NCBI RefSeq assembly: GCF_021162145.1
Contig: NZ_JAGGZH010000010.1
Location: 1 to 52,553 of the forward strand
Direction of reading: 5' to 3'
Origin: Thermotoga sp.
GTDB taxonomy: Bacteria; Thermotogota; Thermotogae; Thermotogales; Thermotogaceae
DNA: 52,553 bases
Under the pieces are notes generated by a model, which was not told where the DNA came from, did no database searches, and worked only from the letters and a program-made list of their open reading frames with translations. Within the stretch, counting starts at the first letter, position 1. The number at the start of each line of letters is the position of its first letter. Made by a program: the position numbers and the translations under genes. Below, piece after piece: positions 24,204 through 32,344 of the stretch.

Positions 24204-25462
24204 TTTCGATCACCTTCCTTGAGAAATTTCTCAAGATCGTATCCCAGGGTGCTTATGTACTTCAATTTTTCCAGAATTAGAGAATTTTCGAAATTTTCCA
24301 TAGCGAGTTTTCCTTCCATGTAATCGAGTTCTGAAAGGATGAGATCTTCTTCGCTCAAAAAACCCTTTTTGAACAACTGTTTGTTTGTTTCATAAGTCTC
24401 CCTGAGATCGTTCACCTCAATATCTTTTTGCTTCATCTGGGATTCAAGATTTTCGATGTTGACAAGTAATTCGCTTATCGAATCGTTTATCTCTTCCATC
24501 CTTTCTCGATATTCCAGCGAGGCAATCTGAGATTTTCTCTTCTCTGACTCCAGTTTCCTTTCTCCAAAGTCCCAGAGGGTAACCTGAAACCCGATACCTA
24601 CCGACCAGTTGCTCTCTTCAAAATCGTAGTTGAAGGAAAAGGTCAGATCTGGCAAATATGGCAGAAACCACGTCCTTTTTTCAATTTCCTCTGCTCTCTT
24701 TTGAATTTCCAGCGCTTTCAGGTCTTCTCTGTATTCCAGTATGGTGGCTGGAAGGGTGATGTTCACAAGAAGATTCTTTGTCTCCCTGTAGATTTCTTCA
24801 TTTATGCTCTCTGTTTGAATCGTTTTGAGTTTCAGTTCTGTGTTCCTCAGGGTTTGTTCAACAGAGAATATTTGTTTTTCCAAAGATTCTTTTTCGTCTT
24901 CGTTCACTGTCTTGGTGAGTTTTTCTTTCAGTACCTGGAGTTTTTGTGAAAGAATCTCGATCTCCTTCGTGTAGTAGTACCAGTTGAATACATCCTGAAC
25001 TGTCTGGATGAAGATACTGTTCTTCACGGACCTCATAGAGTACCGTGCGGAGAGGTAATTTGCCTCCATCTTCAGTCTGCTCACCATGTAATCTGCTTTG
25101 AGATTCTTTGAGATACTCAACTGTGTGTCATTGAAGTTGAATGACCAGTCTTTTGTATTCACCGAGATCGGAAAGGAAAGTCCAAGTTTGAATCCATAGA
25201 TGTTCACAAAATTGATGGTGGGGAGCACGGAGAAATTCTGAACTCCTTCTTCTGTTATAGTGATACCGTTTGCGCCAAGTGAAACAGATACCTCTGGATT
25301 CCAGAAACTCGTGTACCGTTTGTAAGAAATTTCTGCCTCTTTGAACGATTCCACACTGGACCAGTAACTCGATGAGTTATTCAGATTCTCTTCGAACAAA
25401 TCGAACACGTTCCCTGCGAGGAAAACGGGTATGAAAAGAAACACCAGAAAGAATTTCTCCAT
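24200..25462 (-). CDS. TolC-like outer membrane efflux protein (second of two)
   Basis: 420 aa with a signal peptide (MEKFFLVFLFIPVFLAG), a beta-rich segment and long coiled-coil helices (about 170-230 and 300-400) as in TolC. The strands around SFNYDFEESNWSVGIGFQVTLWDFGERKL fit the outer-membrane barrel part. It would form the exit duct in the outer 'toga' membrane. It shares overlap with the adaptor gene (4 bases) and follows the other TolC-like gene by 15 bases. Confidence 0.82.
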   Translation of the reverse strand: MEKFFLVFLFIPVFLAGNVFDLFEENLNNSSSYWSSVESFKEAEISYKRYTSFWNPEVSVSLGANGITITEEGVQNFSVLPTINFVNIYGFKLGLSFPISVNTKDWSFNFNDTQLSISKNLKADYMVSRLKMEANYLSARYSMRSVKNSIFIQTVQDVFNWYYYTKEIEILSQKLQVLKEKLTKTVNEDEKESLEKQIFSVEQTLRNTELKLKTIQTESINEEIYRETKNLLVNITLPATILEYREDLKALEIQKRAEEIEKRTWFLPYLPDLTFSFNYDFEESNWSVGIGFQVTLWDFGERKLESEKRKSQIASLEYRERMEEINDSISELLVNIENLESQMKQKDIEVNDLRETYETNKQLFKKGFLSEEDLILSELDYMEGKLAMENFENSLILEKLKYISTLGYDLEKFLKEGDRN

Positions 25463-25477
25463 TTTCTATCACCTTCT

Positions 25478-26464
25478 TCAGAAGGAGATGTCTTTTCCAG
25501 CATCGATAAGGAGGTTCACGATTGTGATGTAGTAGTTCTGAAGCGTGCTCAGGTAATTCTTTCTGGTGTTGAGAAGATAGATTTTCTGGGTGTTCAGTTC
25601 TTTTTTCGAGATCAAACCCTTTTCATATCTGTCCTGGTAATCTTTCAGTATGTTCTCGTTGAGACCCACTCTTTCTTTCAGCACTTTAAGATTCGAAAGA
25701 GTAACCTCCAGGGAATTCATGGTGCTTCTATAGTTATCCTTTGCCTCTTTCAGCGCTTTTTCGTAGTTCATCTTTGCTTTCTGATAGGTTAGTTCTGCTG
25801 TTCTTTTTTCGTACTTCGAAGCGGCAGCGGAGAGGTTGTTGAGATCGTACTCTGCGATCTTCATGTTTATCTCCGCGATCTTTACGGAGAGGAGGTTGTT
25901 CAGGTATTCGTTTTCATTCACAAGGCTGTGGAAATCCACCAGGGGAAGCTCTATCTCGCTTGCATCCACACTGAAGAGTTCTTCGTAGTCTTTTCGTGCT
26001 TCTTCAAGGTCGTTCTGAGCGGAGAGAAGACTGTTACTGGCCTCCTCAAGGGTGAGTTCAGATTCTTTCAGATCGTTCTCTGATATGAGATTCTTTTTGA
26101 AAAGCTCCTGATTCGCTCTGTGATCCTCCCGAGCGTTTTCGAAGTTGTGCTGAGCGATCTCGTAAGAGATCTCGGCTGTCAGGAAATCGAAGATTCTTCC
26201 AAGAATGTCCTGGTATGTGGATTTCAACGAACTTCTGTAACTCTGAAGGTTGTTATAGTAGCTGAGTTCTGCAGAGAGTTCTGCTCTCTTATTCGTTGCT
26301 TCGAGTTTGGCCTTTTCGTAATCCATCGTTGTCTTCTCAAGATCGATTTGAGCGATCTGATAGTCTGTGCTGCTTGCGAGTGCTGTCTGAAGAGCATCGT
26401 TCAGAGAAATCGAAAAACCCACCACGGAAGTTAACAAAACCAGTGCTGCAAAAAGATTCTTCAT
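25478..26464 (-). CDS. TolC-like outer membrane efflux protein (first of two, short)
   Basis: 328 aa with a signal peptide (MKNLFAALVLLTSVVGFSIS) and long heptad-rich helices: two repeated units about 20-180 and 190-328, each ending in a KKxLI segment (LFKKNLISENDLKESELTLEE; EKGLISKKELNTQKI). It is shorter than classical TolC (about 470 aa) and the barrel strands are hard to see, so it may be a periplasmic TolC-fold partner rather than a full duct. ATG follows AAAAGGAGGTATTTAC. First gene of the pump operon. A promoter should lie in 26470-26540; I see no clear -35/-10 pair. Confidence 0.75.
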   Translation of the reverse strand: MKNLFAALVLLTSVVGFSISLNDALQTALASSTDYQIAQIDLEKTTMDYEKAKLEATNKRAELSAELSYYNNLQSYRSSLKSTYQDILGRIFDFLTAEISYEIAQHNFENAREDHRANQELFKKNLISENDLKESELTLEEASNSLLSAQNDLEEARKDYEELFSVDASEIELPLVDFHSLVNENEYLNNLLSVKIAEINMKIAEYDLNNLSAAASKYEKRTAELTYQKAKMNYEKALKEAKDNYRSTMNSLEVTLSNLKVLKERVGLNENILKDYQDRYEKGLISKKELNTQKIYLLNTRKNYLSTLQNYYITIVNLLIDAGKDISF

Positions 26465-26548
26465 GTAAATACCTCCTTTTCAAAATATTTGCTGATGAAA
26501 TCTTACATCTTCCTTTGTGAAAAAAGTGTGAATTTTCGTTCGTTCATG

Positions 26549-26655
26549 TTATGTCTCAACCTGTTCCTTCACAATCTCTTTGTAGGCAGGAGTCCTTTTC
26601 AGGGGCTCCTCATGTGTTCCTTCAGCTTCCACTTTCCCATTGTTCAGTAGGATAT
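26549..26655 (-). pseudogene. C-terminal remnant of an ABC exporter ATPase
   Basis: On the minus strand a short frame reads NILLNNGKVEAEGTHEEP, continues LKRTPAYKEIVKEQVET and ends TAA at 26549. This matches the end of fused permease-ATPase (ABCB/MsbA-type) exporters, where the D-loop/H-loop strand is followed by NGKVxEEGTHEELL and a short helix. No Walker A, signature or membrane part is present upstream, so it is a scar of a deleted gene. It lies just upstream of the pump operon, pointing the same way. Confidence 0.6.
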
Positions 26656-26799
26656 TTAGAAAAGCATGAGAAAGGAATCAAACTTTACTCTCACTTGCGC
26701 AGCAGAATAAAGAACGTCTCACCGAAGCTCAGAAGCATATTTATTGGGAACCTGCTAAACTATTGTTCCGTGCATCTGCACAATGTTTTTGAATGTTTA

Positions 26800-27130
26800 G
26801 GGAGAATAAAACCAGAGGCTCACTATTTGGAGAAAGCCTCTTACGCTTATATACTAATCTATACTAGAAAGCAAAATACATGGCAAGAACAGGAAATATC
26901 GAGGAAGCGATGGAGTGTTATGGGAAAATACTGAAGATGCTGCGAGAGATTCCTCACCCTTCTGGGATAATTGCTTGCCTTAACGACATAGCGTGGTACA
27001 CAAAAGAGAAAGATTCAAAAGGGCAGCAGAAGAGGTACTCTACTACAAAAACACAAAAACTCTCCGGGAGTTTCTGAAGAAAAACGCCATATTCATCAAA
27101 CATCACTTTTGTTGCCTTCTAGTGCGAAGA
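26800..27130 (+). pseudogene. Remnant of a TPR (tetratricopeptide) protein
   Basis: Broken frames on the plus strand carry TPR-like stretches: IKPEAHYLEKASYAYILIY (frame ending 26934), then in another frame MARTGNIEEAMECYGKILK, PHPSGIIACLNDIAWYTK (26880-27080), then in a third EEVLYYKNTKTLREFLKKN (27030-27090). They follow each other in the order expected for one protein with at least two frameshifts. No start codon with a ribosome site is evident. Limits are approximate. It looks like a decayed TPR regulator or scaffold. The rest of 26465-27150 holds only the ABC remnant next to it. Confidence 0.45.
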
Positions 27131-27152
27131 AGATGGAAGAGTCAGAAGAAGG

Positions 27153-27180
27153 TTGATAAGAATACTGAAGGGTTTATAAT
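27153..27180 (+). promoter_or_regulatory. Promoter of ilvA
   Basis: TTGATA (27153-27158), 16 bases, TATAAT (27175-27180). Expected start about 27187, giving a 60-base leader before the threonine ammonia-lyase start. I see no leader peptide or terminator in the leader. Confidence 0.65.
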
Positions 27181-27246
27181 CGCTTCCCGTTTGTTCCACT
27201 TGATACTTCCGTGTTGTACAATTCAATCAGTCAAGGGGGTGGCTTC

Positions 27247-28452
27247 ATGATTACTATAGAAGACATAAGAAAAGCCCAGGCAATTTTGAAAAATGTTGTT
27301 CACAGAACTGCCCTTACCTATTGTTCTGTTCTGAGCGAGATCACAGGTGGGGAGATATACCTGAAGATGGAGAATCTCCAAAAGACTGGGGCTTTTAAAA
27401 TAAGGGGCGCGTACAACAAGATAGCCCATCTGAGTGAGGAAGACAAGAAAAAAGGGGTTGTCGCTGCTTCCGCTGGAAATCATGCTCAGGGTGTGGCGCT
27501 TGCTGCCAAAACTTTTGGCATTCCTGTAACTATCGTAATGCCGAGGTACGCTCCTCTTTCGAAGATCACAAGAACGAAAAATCTAGGAGCGCAGGTGATT
27601 CTGGAGGGAAACGTGTTTGATGAGGCGTACGAGGCGGCGTTGAGAATACAGGAGAAAACAGGTGCGGTTTTCGTTCATCCGTTCAATGACCCTTACGTTA
27701 TAGCGGGACAGGGAACCATAGGTCTTGAAATAATGGAAGACCTATCCGACGTGGAAATGGTCGTTGTGCCGGTGGGTGGAGGTGGTCTAATCTCCGGGGT
27801 TTCCATTGCAATCAAGTCCATGAACCCGAATGCTCGAATAATAGGTGTTCAAGCGGAGAACATGCCCTCCATGGTTGCTTCTCTGAGAAAAGGAAGGACA
27901 GAAAGAATAGAAGGAAAACCCACACTCGCCGACGGAATAGCCGTGAAAAAACCAGGGGAGTTGACACTTGAGATCGTAAAAAAGTATGTCGATGAGATGG
28001 TCACGGTGAGTGAGGAAGAGATAGCAGACGCTATTCTGTTTCTTTTGGAACAGGCAAAGGTGGTGGCTGAAGGAGCGGGTGCAGTGGGGGTGGCAGCGCT
28101 TTTGAACAAACTGGATGTGAGAGGAAAGAAAGTGGTGGTCGTCATAAGCGGAGGAAATATAGATGTGAACATGATCGATCGGATTATAAACAAAGGGCTT
28201 GTAAAGAGTGGAAGGAAGGCGTTCATAGAAACGTTCGTGATGGACAGGCCTGGTGCATTGAAAGAGTTACTCGGAATCATTGCTGAACTTGGGGCAAATG
28301 TGCTTTCTGTTTTTCATAACCGCTCCGCGAAGGACGTTCCTATTGGCTTCGCCAAGATAGAGCTCGAACTCGAAACGGTCGATGAAAAACACGTCGGGGA
28401 AATCGAAAGGGTTCTCATTGCAAAAGGATATGAGGTAAAGAAAGTAGGATGA
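27247..28452 (+). CDS. ilvA: Threonine ammonia-lyase (threonine dehydratase) with ACT domain
   Basis: PLP enzyme deaminating threonine to 2-oxobutyrate. 401 aa: the PLP lysine is K51 in KTGAFKIRGAYNK, the phosphate loop is AASAGNHAQG and the Gly-rich loop VVPVGGGGLISG. Residues about 325-400 form a single ACT domain (VMDRPGALKELLGIIAELG). One ACT domain of this type is found in the catabolic/short forms; whether it feeds isoleucine synthesis cannot be told from here. ATG 27247 follows AAGGGGGTGGCTTC; the frame open upstream is not used. Confidence 0.92.
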   Translation: MITIEDIRKAQAILKNVVHRTALTYCSVLSEITGGEIYLKMENLQKTGAFKIRGAYNKIAHLSEEDKKKGVVAASAGNHAQGVALAAKTFGIPVTIVMPRYAPLSKITRTKNLGAQVILEGNVFDEAYEAALRIQEKTGAVFVHPFNDPYVIAGQGTIGLEIMEDLSDVEMVVVPVGGGGLISGVSIAIKSMNPNARIIGVQAENMPSMVASLRKGRTERIEGKPTLADGIAVKKPGELTLEIVKKYVDEMVTVSEEEIADAILFLLEQAKVVAEGAGAVGVAALLNKLDVRGKKVVVVISGGNIDVNMIDRIINKGLVKSGRKAFIETFVMDRPGALKELLGIIAELGANVLSVFHNRSAKDVPIGFAKIELELETVDEKHVGEIERVLIAKGYEVKKVG

Positions 28453-28479
28453 CAGAATATCTCCCACGGAGGTGGAAAG

Positions 28480-28686
28480 TTGAGACTCGTCTCAGATCTT
28501 TTTTTCTTCACAGGGTTTGGAGCTCTTTTTGTTTCGATCGTCTTTTTTGATCTTGGGACGCGAGCCATCAAAAGGAAGCAGAGTCAAAGGAAAAAATTCT
28601 ACGATAAAAAAGGATGGCAGTTCCTCTCTGTGAGTCTTACCTCCTTCGCGGTGTCCATAATACTGGCCCTTGTTGGAAGGAGTTAG
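28480..28686 (+). CDS. Small two-helix membrane protein (68 aa)
   Basis: TTG start at 28480 behind GGAGGTGG, 27 bases after ilvA. Two hydrophobic segments (FFFTGFGALFVSIVFFDLG and FLSVSLTSFAVSIILALVG) are joined by a very basic loop (RAIKRKQSQRKKFYDKKG). I do not recognise a family. It ends 3 bases before the lipid kinase start, so the two are probably coupled and it may act with the kinase at the membrane. Confidence 0.7.
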   Translation: MRLVSDLFFFTGFGALFVSIVFFDLGTRAIKRKQSQRKKFYDKKGWQFLSVSLTSFAVSIILALVGRS

Positions 28687-28689
28687 AAC

Positions 28690-29598
28690 GTGGTGTTTCT
28701 GATCTACAACCCGGCTGCAAACAGTGGGAAGGCTGGAAGACTTTGGGAGAGAGTGAAAGATCTTCTGGAGAAATATAGAATAGAGTACAAAATCGCCTTT
28801 ACAAAAAGGCCAGGTCATGCGATAGAGCTTTCGAAGAAGGCTTTCGAAGAAGGCTATAGAGAGATCGTGGCGTTTGGTGGCGACGGTACGGTGAACGAGG
28901 TGGTGAACGGAGTCTTTCTGGGTGGATTCAATCTTGGAGAGGTTACGTTCGGCTGGATTCCGTTCGGCAGTGGAAAGGACTGGGCACGAACTACCGGTGT
29001 TCCTCTGGGGATTGAAGAAGCGATCAAGACTTTGAAAGAAGGAAAGGTGTTCGTTCAGGACCTGGGAATTACCGAGTACGAAACGTCCAGTAGGGAGATA
29101 AAGAAACGGGCGTTCGTCAACGTTGCTGGGCTCTTTTTCGATGGTTTTGTAACATACAGAACGAACTTGCTCCGAAGGAAAAATCGTGTTTCTTACTTTT
29201 CAAGAATATTCTCTTCCATTATCAAGTACAAACCACCTGCTGCGAGGATACAAATCGATGGAAGAGTGTGGAAAAAGAAGATCTTTTCCATGAACGTTGG
29301 AATCTGCAAGTACAACGGTGGAGGTATGAATCAGCTTCCCCACGCAGTTCCAGACGACGGGCTCCTCGCCGTTACCGTGATAAACGACATAGGAAAACTC
29401 AGAATCCTGGCGAACTTGTACAGGGTGTTCAACGGAACGCTTCTGGAACATCCAGGTGTAGAGGGATACCAGGCGAAAAGAGTGGTGGTGGAGTTTCAGA
29501 AGAGTGAACCGGTTGAACTGGATGGAGAGTCTTTCTGGACAAAGAAAGTGACTTTTTCCATCGTACCGAAAGCGTTGAAAGTCCTGGTGAAAAAGTGA
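28690..29598 (+). CDS. Diacylglycerol kinase-family lipid kinase (YegS/DgkB type)
   Basis: 302 aa with the catalytic motif AFGGDGTVNEVVNGV (GGDGT at 63-67), the nucleotide loop NPAANSGKAGR at the N-terminus, and the second-domain strand motif VNVAGLFFDGFV. These soluble kinases phosphorylate diacylglycerol or related lipids with ATP at the membrane face. GTG start with GAAGGAG upstream; a second GTG follows directly. The stop codon lies inside the stem of a terminator shared with the converging gene. Confidence 0.88.
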   Translation: MVFLIYNPAANSGKAGRLWERVKDLLEKYRIEYKIAFTKRPGHAIELSKKAFEEGYREIVAFGGDGTVNEVVNGVFLGGFNLGEVTFGWIPFGSGKDWARTTGVPLGIEEAIKTLKEGKVFVQDLGITEYETSSREIKKRAFVNVAGLFFDGFVTYRTNLLRRKNRVSYFSRIFSSIIKYKPPAARIQIDGRVWKKKIFSMNVGICKYNGGGMNQLPHAVPDDGLLAVTVINDIGKLRILANLYRVFNGTLLEHPGVEGYQAKRVVVEFQKSEPVELDGESFWTKKVTFSIVPKALKVLVKK

Positions 29599-29621
29599 GG
29601 GGGTGTCCCCTCACTTGGTGA
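29593..29621 (-). terminator. Terminator of the glycosyltransferase gene
   Basis: AAGTGAGGGG, loop, CCCCTCACTT: 10 pairs with a 4-base loop (29593-29616). Read on the minus strand it is followed by a T run, so it ends the glycosyltransferase transcript; the plus-strand lipid kinase stop overlaps it. Confidence 0.75.
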
Positions 29622-30681
29622 TGGATTTCGCAAGGTTCAGGAATTCTTGAGCAATCTTGTCCCCGCTGTACTTTTCCACAAAAGTTCTCACTTCTTTCTT
29701 TATGTCTTCTATCAGGTCTTCGTCTAGAATCAAAAGTTCCAGCTTGTGTACCAGATCGTGAACATTTTTGTATTTCACAATGGGGCCAAAACCGTAAGCG
29801 TCCGTTTGAATAGTTTCAACGAACCTGCTGTCCCTTATGACTATGGGAGTTTCACTCGCTATAACCTGATAAAGAGTGGATGAGACCACAACGTTTGGAG
29901 TGTTTCCTTTTGGGAGCAGGTGTACGTTCGATCCTTTCAAATAGCTGTATAGCTTCTCAACAGTGGGTCTTTTTTGCCACTGTGTGATCCATTCTGCTTC
30001 GTAATCTATCCTACCGTCGGATCTGACAATCCAATAATGCACGCTGGAGAATTTCTTTCTCAACTTTTTCAGAGCGTTCAGGAAATCACAGTACTCTTCA
30101 GTGGGCTGTCTTCCGAAGGAGAAAAACAGGAATTTGTCCTCACCGATGGGTCTTTCGGGTTCTACCTCATAGGGTTTCATCACAGGATAACTGATCACTT
30201 CCACTTTTTCTCTGGGGATACCGTAAAATTCGAGGATCTCATCGTAGAACCTTCTATCAAACACAACGATTTTGTCGCAGGGCAGTTTTACAATCTCTTT
30301 TGCCCTGAAGATGTTCGCTTCATGAAAAACAGAGATAACGGGAATTTTCAGCTTTTCTATGAGGCTGGAGAGAGGTTTCACGGGGATTCTCCAGAAGGTC
30401 TCTATTATGAGCAGGTCCAGGTCTTCTTTCAAAATCTCTTCTTCTTTCACCCAACCTTCTTCGGTCACATTGTCCACTTCTGTGTAGATTTCCCTCTTCA
30501 CGAACTCCGGGTCCTGAGCCTCTGTTCTCTTGTAGTACTTAACTTCCTTTTTGGCACTTTCCTCGGTTGGAGCAAAAACCACCACTTCGTGTCCCATGTT
30601 GATGAATACTCGTGCAAGTATCTCTGCGTGCATTCCCACACCACAGGTTGCACCCCATCTACTGAGGAAACCGATCTTCAT
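29611..30681 (-). CDS. Glycosyltransferase, GT4/GT-B type
   Basis: 356 aa with the GT-B layout: N-terminal MKIGFLSRWGATCGVGMHAEILARVF (acceptor domain with the Gly-rich loop), and in the C-terminal half FFSFGRQPTEE, SNVHLLPKGNTPNVVVSSTLYQVIASETPIVIRD with the usual late Glu (E-P substituted by SETPI). It moves a sugar from an activated nucleotide sugar to an unknown acceptor. ATG follows AAAGGAGGTGATCAT. It is monocistronic. Its start region is shared with the front of the decayed biotin synthase gene on the other strand. Confidence 0.75.
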   Translation of the reverse strand: MKIGFLSRWGATCGVGMHAEILARVFINMGHEVVVFAPTEESAKKEVKYYKRTEAQDPEFVKREIYTEVDNVTEEGWVKEEEILKEDLDLLIIETFWRIPVKPLSSLIEKLKIPVISVFHEANIFRAKEIVKLPCDKIVVFDRRFYDEILEFYGIPREKVEVISYPVMKPYEVEPERPIGEDKFLFFSFGRQPTEEYCDFLNALKKLRKKFSSVHYWIVRSDGRIDYEAEWITQWQKRPTVEKLYSYLKGSNVHLLPKGNTPNVVVSSTLYQVIASETPIVIRDSRFVETIQTDAYGFGPIVKYKNVHDLVHKLELLILDEDLIEDIKKEVRTFVEKYSGDKIAQEFLNLAKSITK

Positions 30682-30777
30682 ATGATCACCTCCTTTTTTT
30701 AGTTTGTCTTGTGATCGTGAGCATTAATAAGATCTATAATTATTATAGGACTTTTTCAATACAGGAGGTTGAAGATT

Positions 30778-31605
30778 TTGAAAGAAGTTTTGAGCATGGG
30801 TACGAGGGAACCAATACTTGGAACCAACAAGATTGTTAGCAATGCCAAAATGAACCTCTGTGGTATTGTAAATGCAAAATCTGGCATCTGTGATCAGGAC
30901 TGTAGGTTCTATGCTCAGAGTTCTCTGTACGACACCAGTGTGATTGGATAAAGGAAGCGTTCTCATGAAGGCAAAAGAATCAGAGAAGGTGAGTGTCGTT
31001 AGATTCGGTATCGTCACGTCCGGAAGAAGGCTCACAAAAAAAGATGTGTCCAGAGTGGCTGATGTTTTTGAAAATTTGCGCGTCTTTGGGAACTCTTGAA
31101 AAAGACGAGCTTAGGTACTTCAGAAATCATGGACTCGACAGATATCACCACAATTTAGAATCTTCCCCAAGTTTTTTTGAAATATTTGCACTGCCCACTC
31201 TTTTCACAATAGGATGAGGACCGTGGAAATGCAAAGGATGCTGGACTAGAGGTTTGTAGCGGAGGAATATTCGGCCTGAGAGAAAGTTCCGAAGAATGAC
31301 TGGAGCTGGCAAAAATTCTGAAAGACATGAAGGTAGATTCTGTTCCCATCAATTTTCTTATACCGATAAAAGGAAGTCCCTAAAACTTTCCAAAACTCAG
31401 TATCGTGGAGAGAATTCGAACAATAGCGATATTTAGAATTGTTCTCGGTGAAAGAACGGCGATAAAGATCGTAGTGGACAGAGAAGATTTTAGAGATTTT
31501 CAAGCGCTTGCCTTTTTTGCAGGTGCAAATGGGATGATAGTAGGTGGATACCTGACCATAAAAGAAAGAGTTATGAAGACGACAGAAAGCTCATTGAAGG
31601 TTTAA
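30778..31605 (+). pseudogene. bioB: Decayed biotin synthase (radical SAM)
   Basis: Frames in sequence match biotin synthase from end to end: [23 protein letters not shown] (first part: [16 protein letters not shown]), RFGIVTSGRR, ELRYFRNHGLDRYHHNLES, ICTAHSFHNRMRTV, LAKILKDMKVDSVPINFL, and at the end FFAGANGMIVGGYLT. They fall in at least three frames with stops between them. The [4Fe-4S] motif CxxxCxxC has lost its third cysteine (Tyr in CDQDCRFY), so even the intact front would be dead. GGAGG and a TTG start are still present, and TATAAT lies at 30735-30740. Total span is about 830 bases against about 960 in an intact gene. Confidence 0.85.
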
Positions 31606-31618
31606 AGGAGTTGATGAA

Positions 31619-31969
31619 ATGGTAGAAAAACTCATCGATATCATCGAGAGAAGTTTGAAAAAATGTCCCTGGCTCGAAAAGCAGAACATCGAGTCCCTTC
31701 TCGATGCACTCACATCCGAGGTCGAGGAAGTGAAAGAAGCGATAAAGAGAAAGGACCTGACTAACCTCGAGGAAGAGATAGGAGATTTGATTTACGATGC
31801 TTTTCTCGTGGGAGCCGTTGCAGAAAGAGATCACGGAGTGGATCTAAAGAGGGCTATTCAGAGGGTCGTGGAAAAGGTCTCTCACAGAAAACCATGGTTG
31901 TTTTGGGACAGAAAGATCTCTTTGGAAGAGGCAGAGAGAATCTGGAAAGAGCGAAAAAAAGAGATCTAG
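31619..31969 (+). CDS. MazG-family nucleotide pyrophosphohydrolase
   Basis: 116 aa, all-alpha NTP pyrophosphohydrolase. The metal-binding pattern EVEEVKEAI ... LEEEIGDLIYDAF (EExxE, ExxD) is intact, with the C-terminal EEAERIWKERK helix. It hydrolyses NTPs or modified nucleotides to NMP and pyrophosphate. ATG follows AAAGGAGTTGATGAA. It starts 13 bases after the biotin synthase remnant and may be read from that old promoter. It overlaps the converging small gene by 4 bases. Confidence 0.85.
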   Translation: MVEKLIDIIERSLKKCPWLEKQNIESLLDALTSEVEEVKEAIKRKDLTNLEEEIGDLIYDAFLVGAVAERDHGVDLKRAIQRVVEKVSHRKPWLFWDRKISLEEAERIWKERKKEI

Positions 31970-32289
31970 TCCATCTTATCCAAAGGTTTTTCTCCGAAAA
32001 GTTTTGTAGGCAAAAAGAATATCGAAGAAGAGAGTTTTCGATTGAACTTTTCAACTTCTGAGTTGTACTCTGCTTTTGCTTCCTTCAGCAGTTTTAGTAT
32101 TTCGGTGTGTTTTTCTTCAACGAGGGTGTTGCCGGATTCCACTTCTTTTCTGAACAACTTTTCTCTTTCCTCGAGTTCCATGACATCTCTTTCTATGTAA
32201 CCGATGATCTTTCTGTGGCGGATCAGAAAGGCCCAAGTGTAAAATGAATATATGGTGAAGCCAAGAACGATCAGAGCAACGATCCACAT
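31966..32289 (-). CDS. Single-pass membrane protein with coiled coil (107 aa)
   Basis: ATG at 32289 behind CGGAGGTGAAAAC. One N-terminal helix (WIVALIVLGFTIYSFYTWAFL), then a long charged helix (ERDVMELEEREKLFRKE through NSEVEKFNRKLS) likely to be a coiled coil, and a polar end. No family recognised. The upstream frame extension has no ribosome site. It converges on mazG and diverges from nfo, so it is a single-gene unit. Confidence 0.65.
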   Translation of the reverse strand: MWIVALIVLGFTIYSFYTWAFLIRHRKIIGYIERDVMELEEREKLFRKEVESGNTLVEEKHTEILKLLKEAKAEYNSEVEKFNRKLSSSIFFLPTKLFGEKPLDKMD

Positions 32290-32344
32290 GTTTTCACCTC
32301 CGGAGGAATGATACCACGGGGGTGATTGAAAAGGGGGAAAGAGA

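Noticed and set aside
27187-27246. Leader peptide or attenuator before ilvA
   Set aside because: No short ORF rich in Ile/Thr/Val/Leu and no terminator hairpin in the 60-base leader.
30778-31605. A functional short radical SAM protein at the front of the biotin synthase remnant
   Set aside because: The third cluster cysteine is Tyr and the frame ends after about 58 residues.
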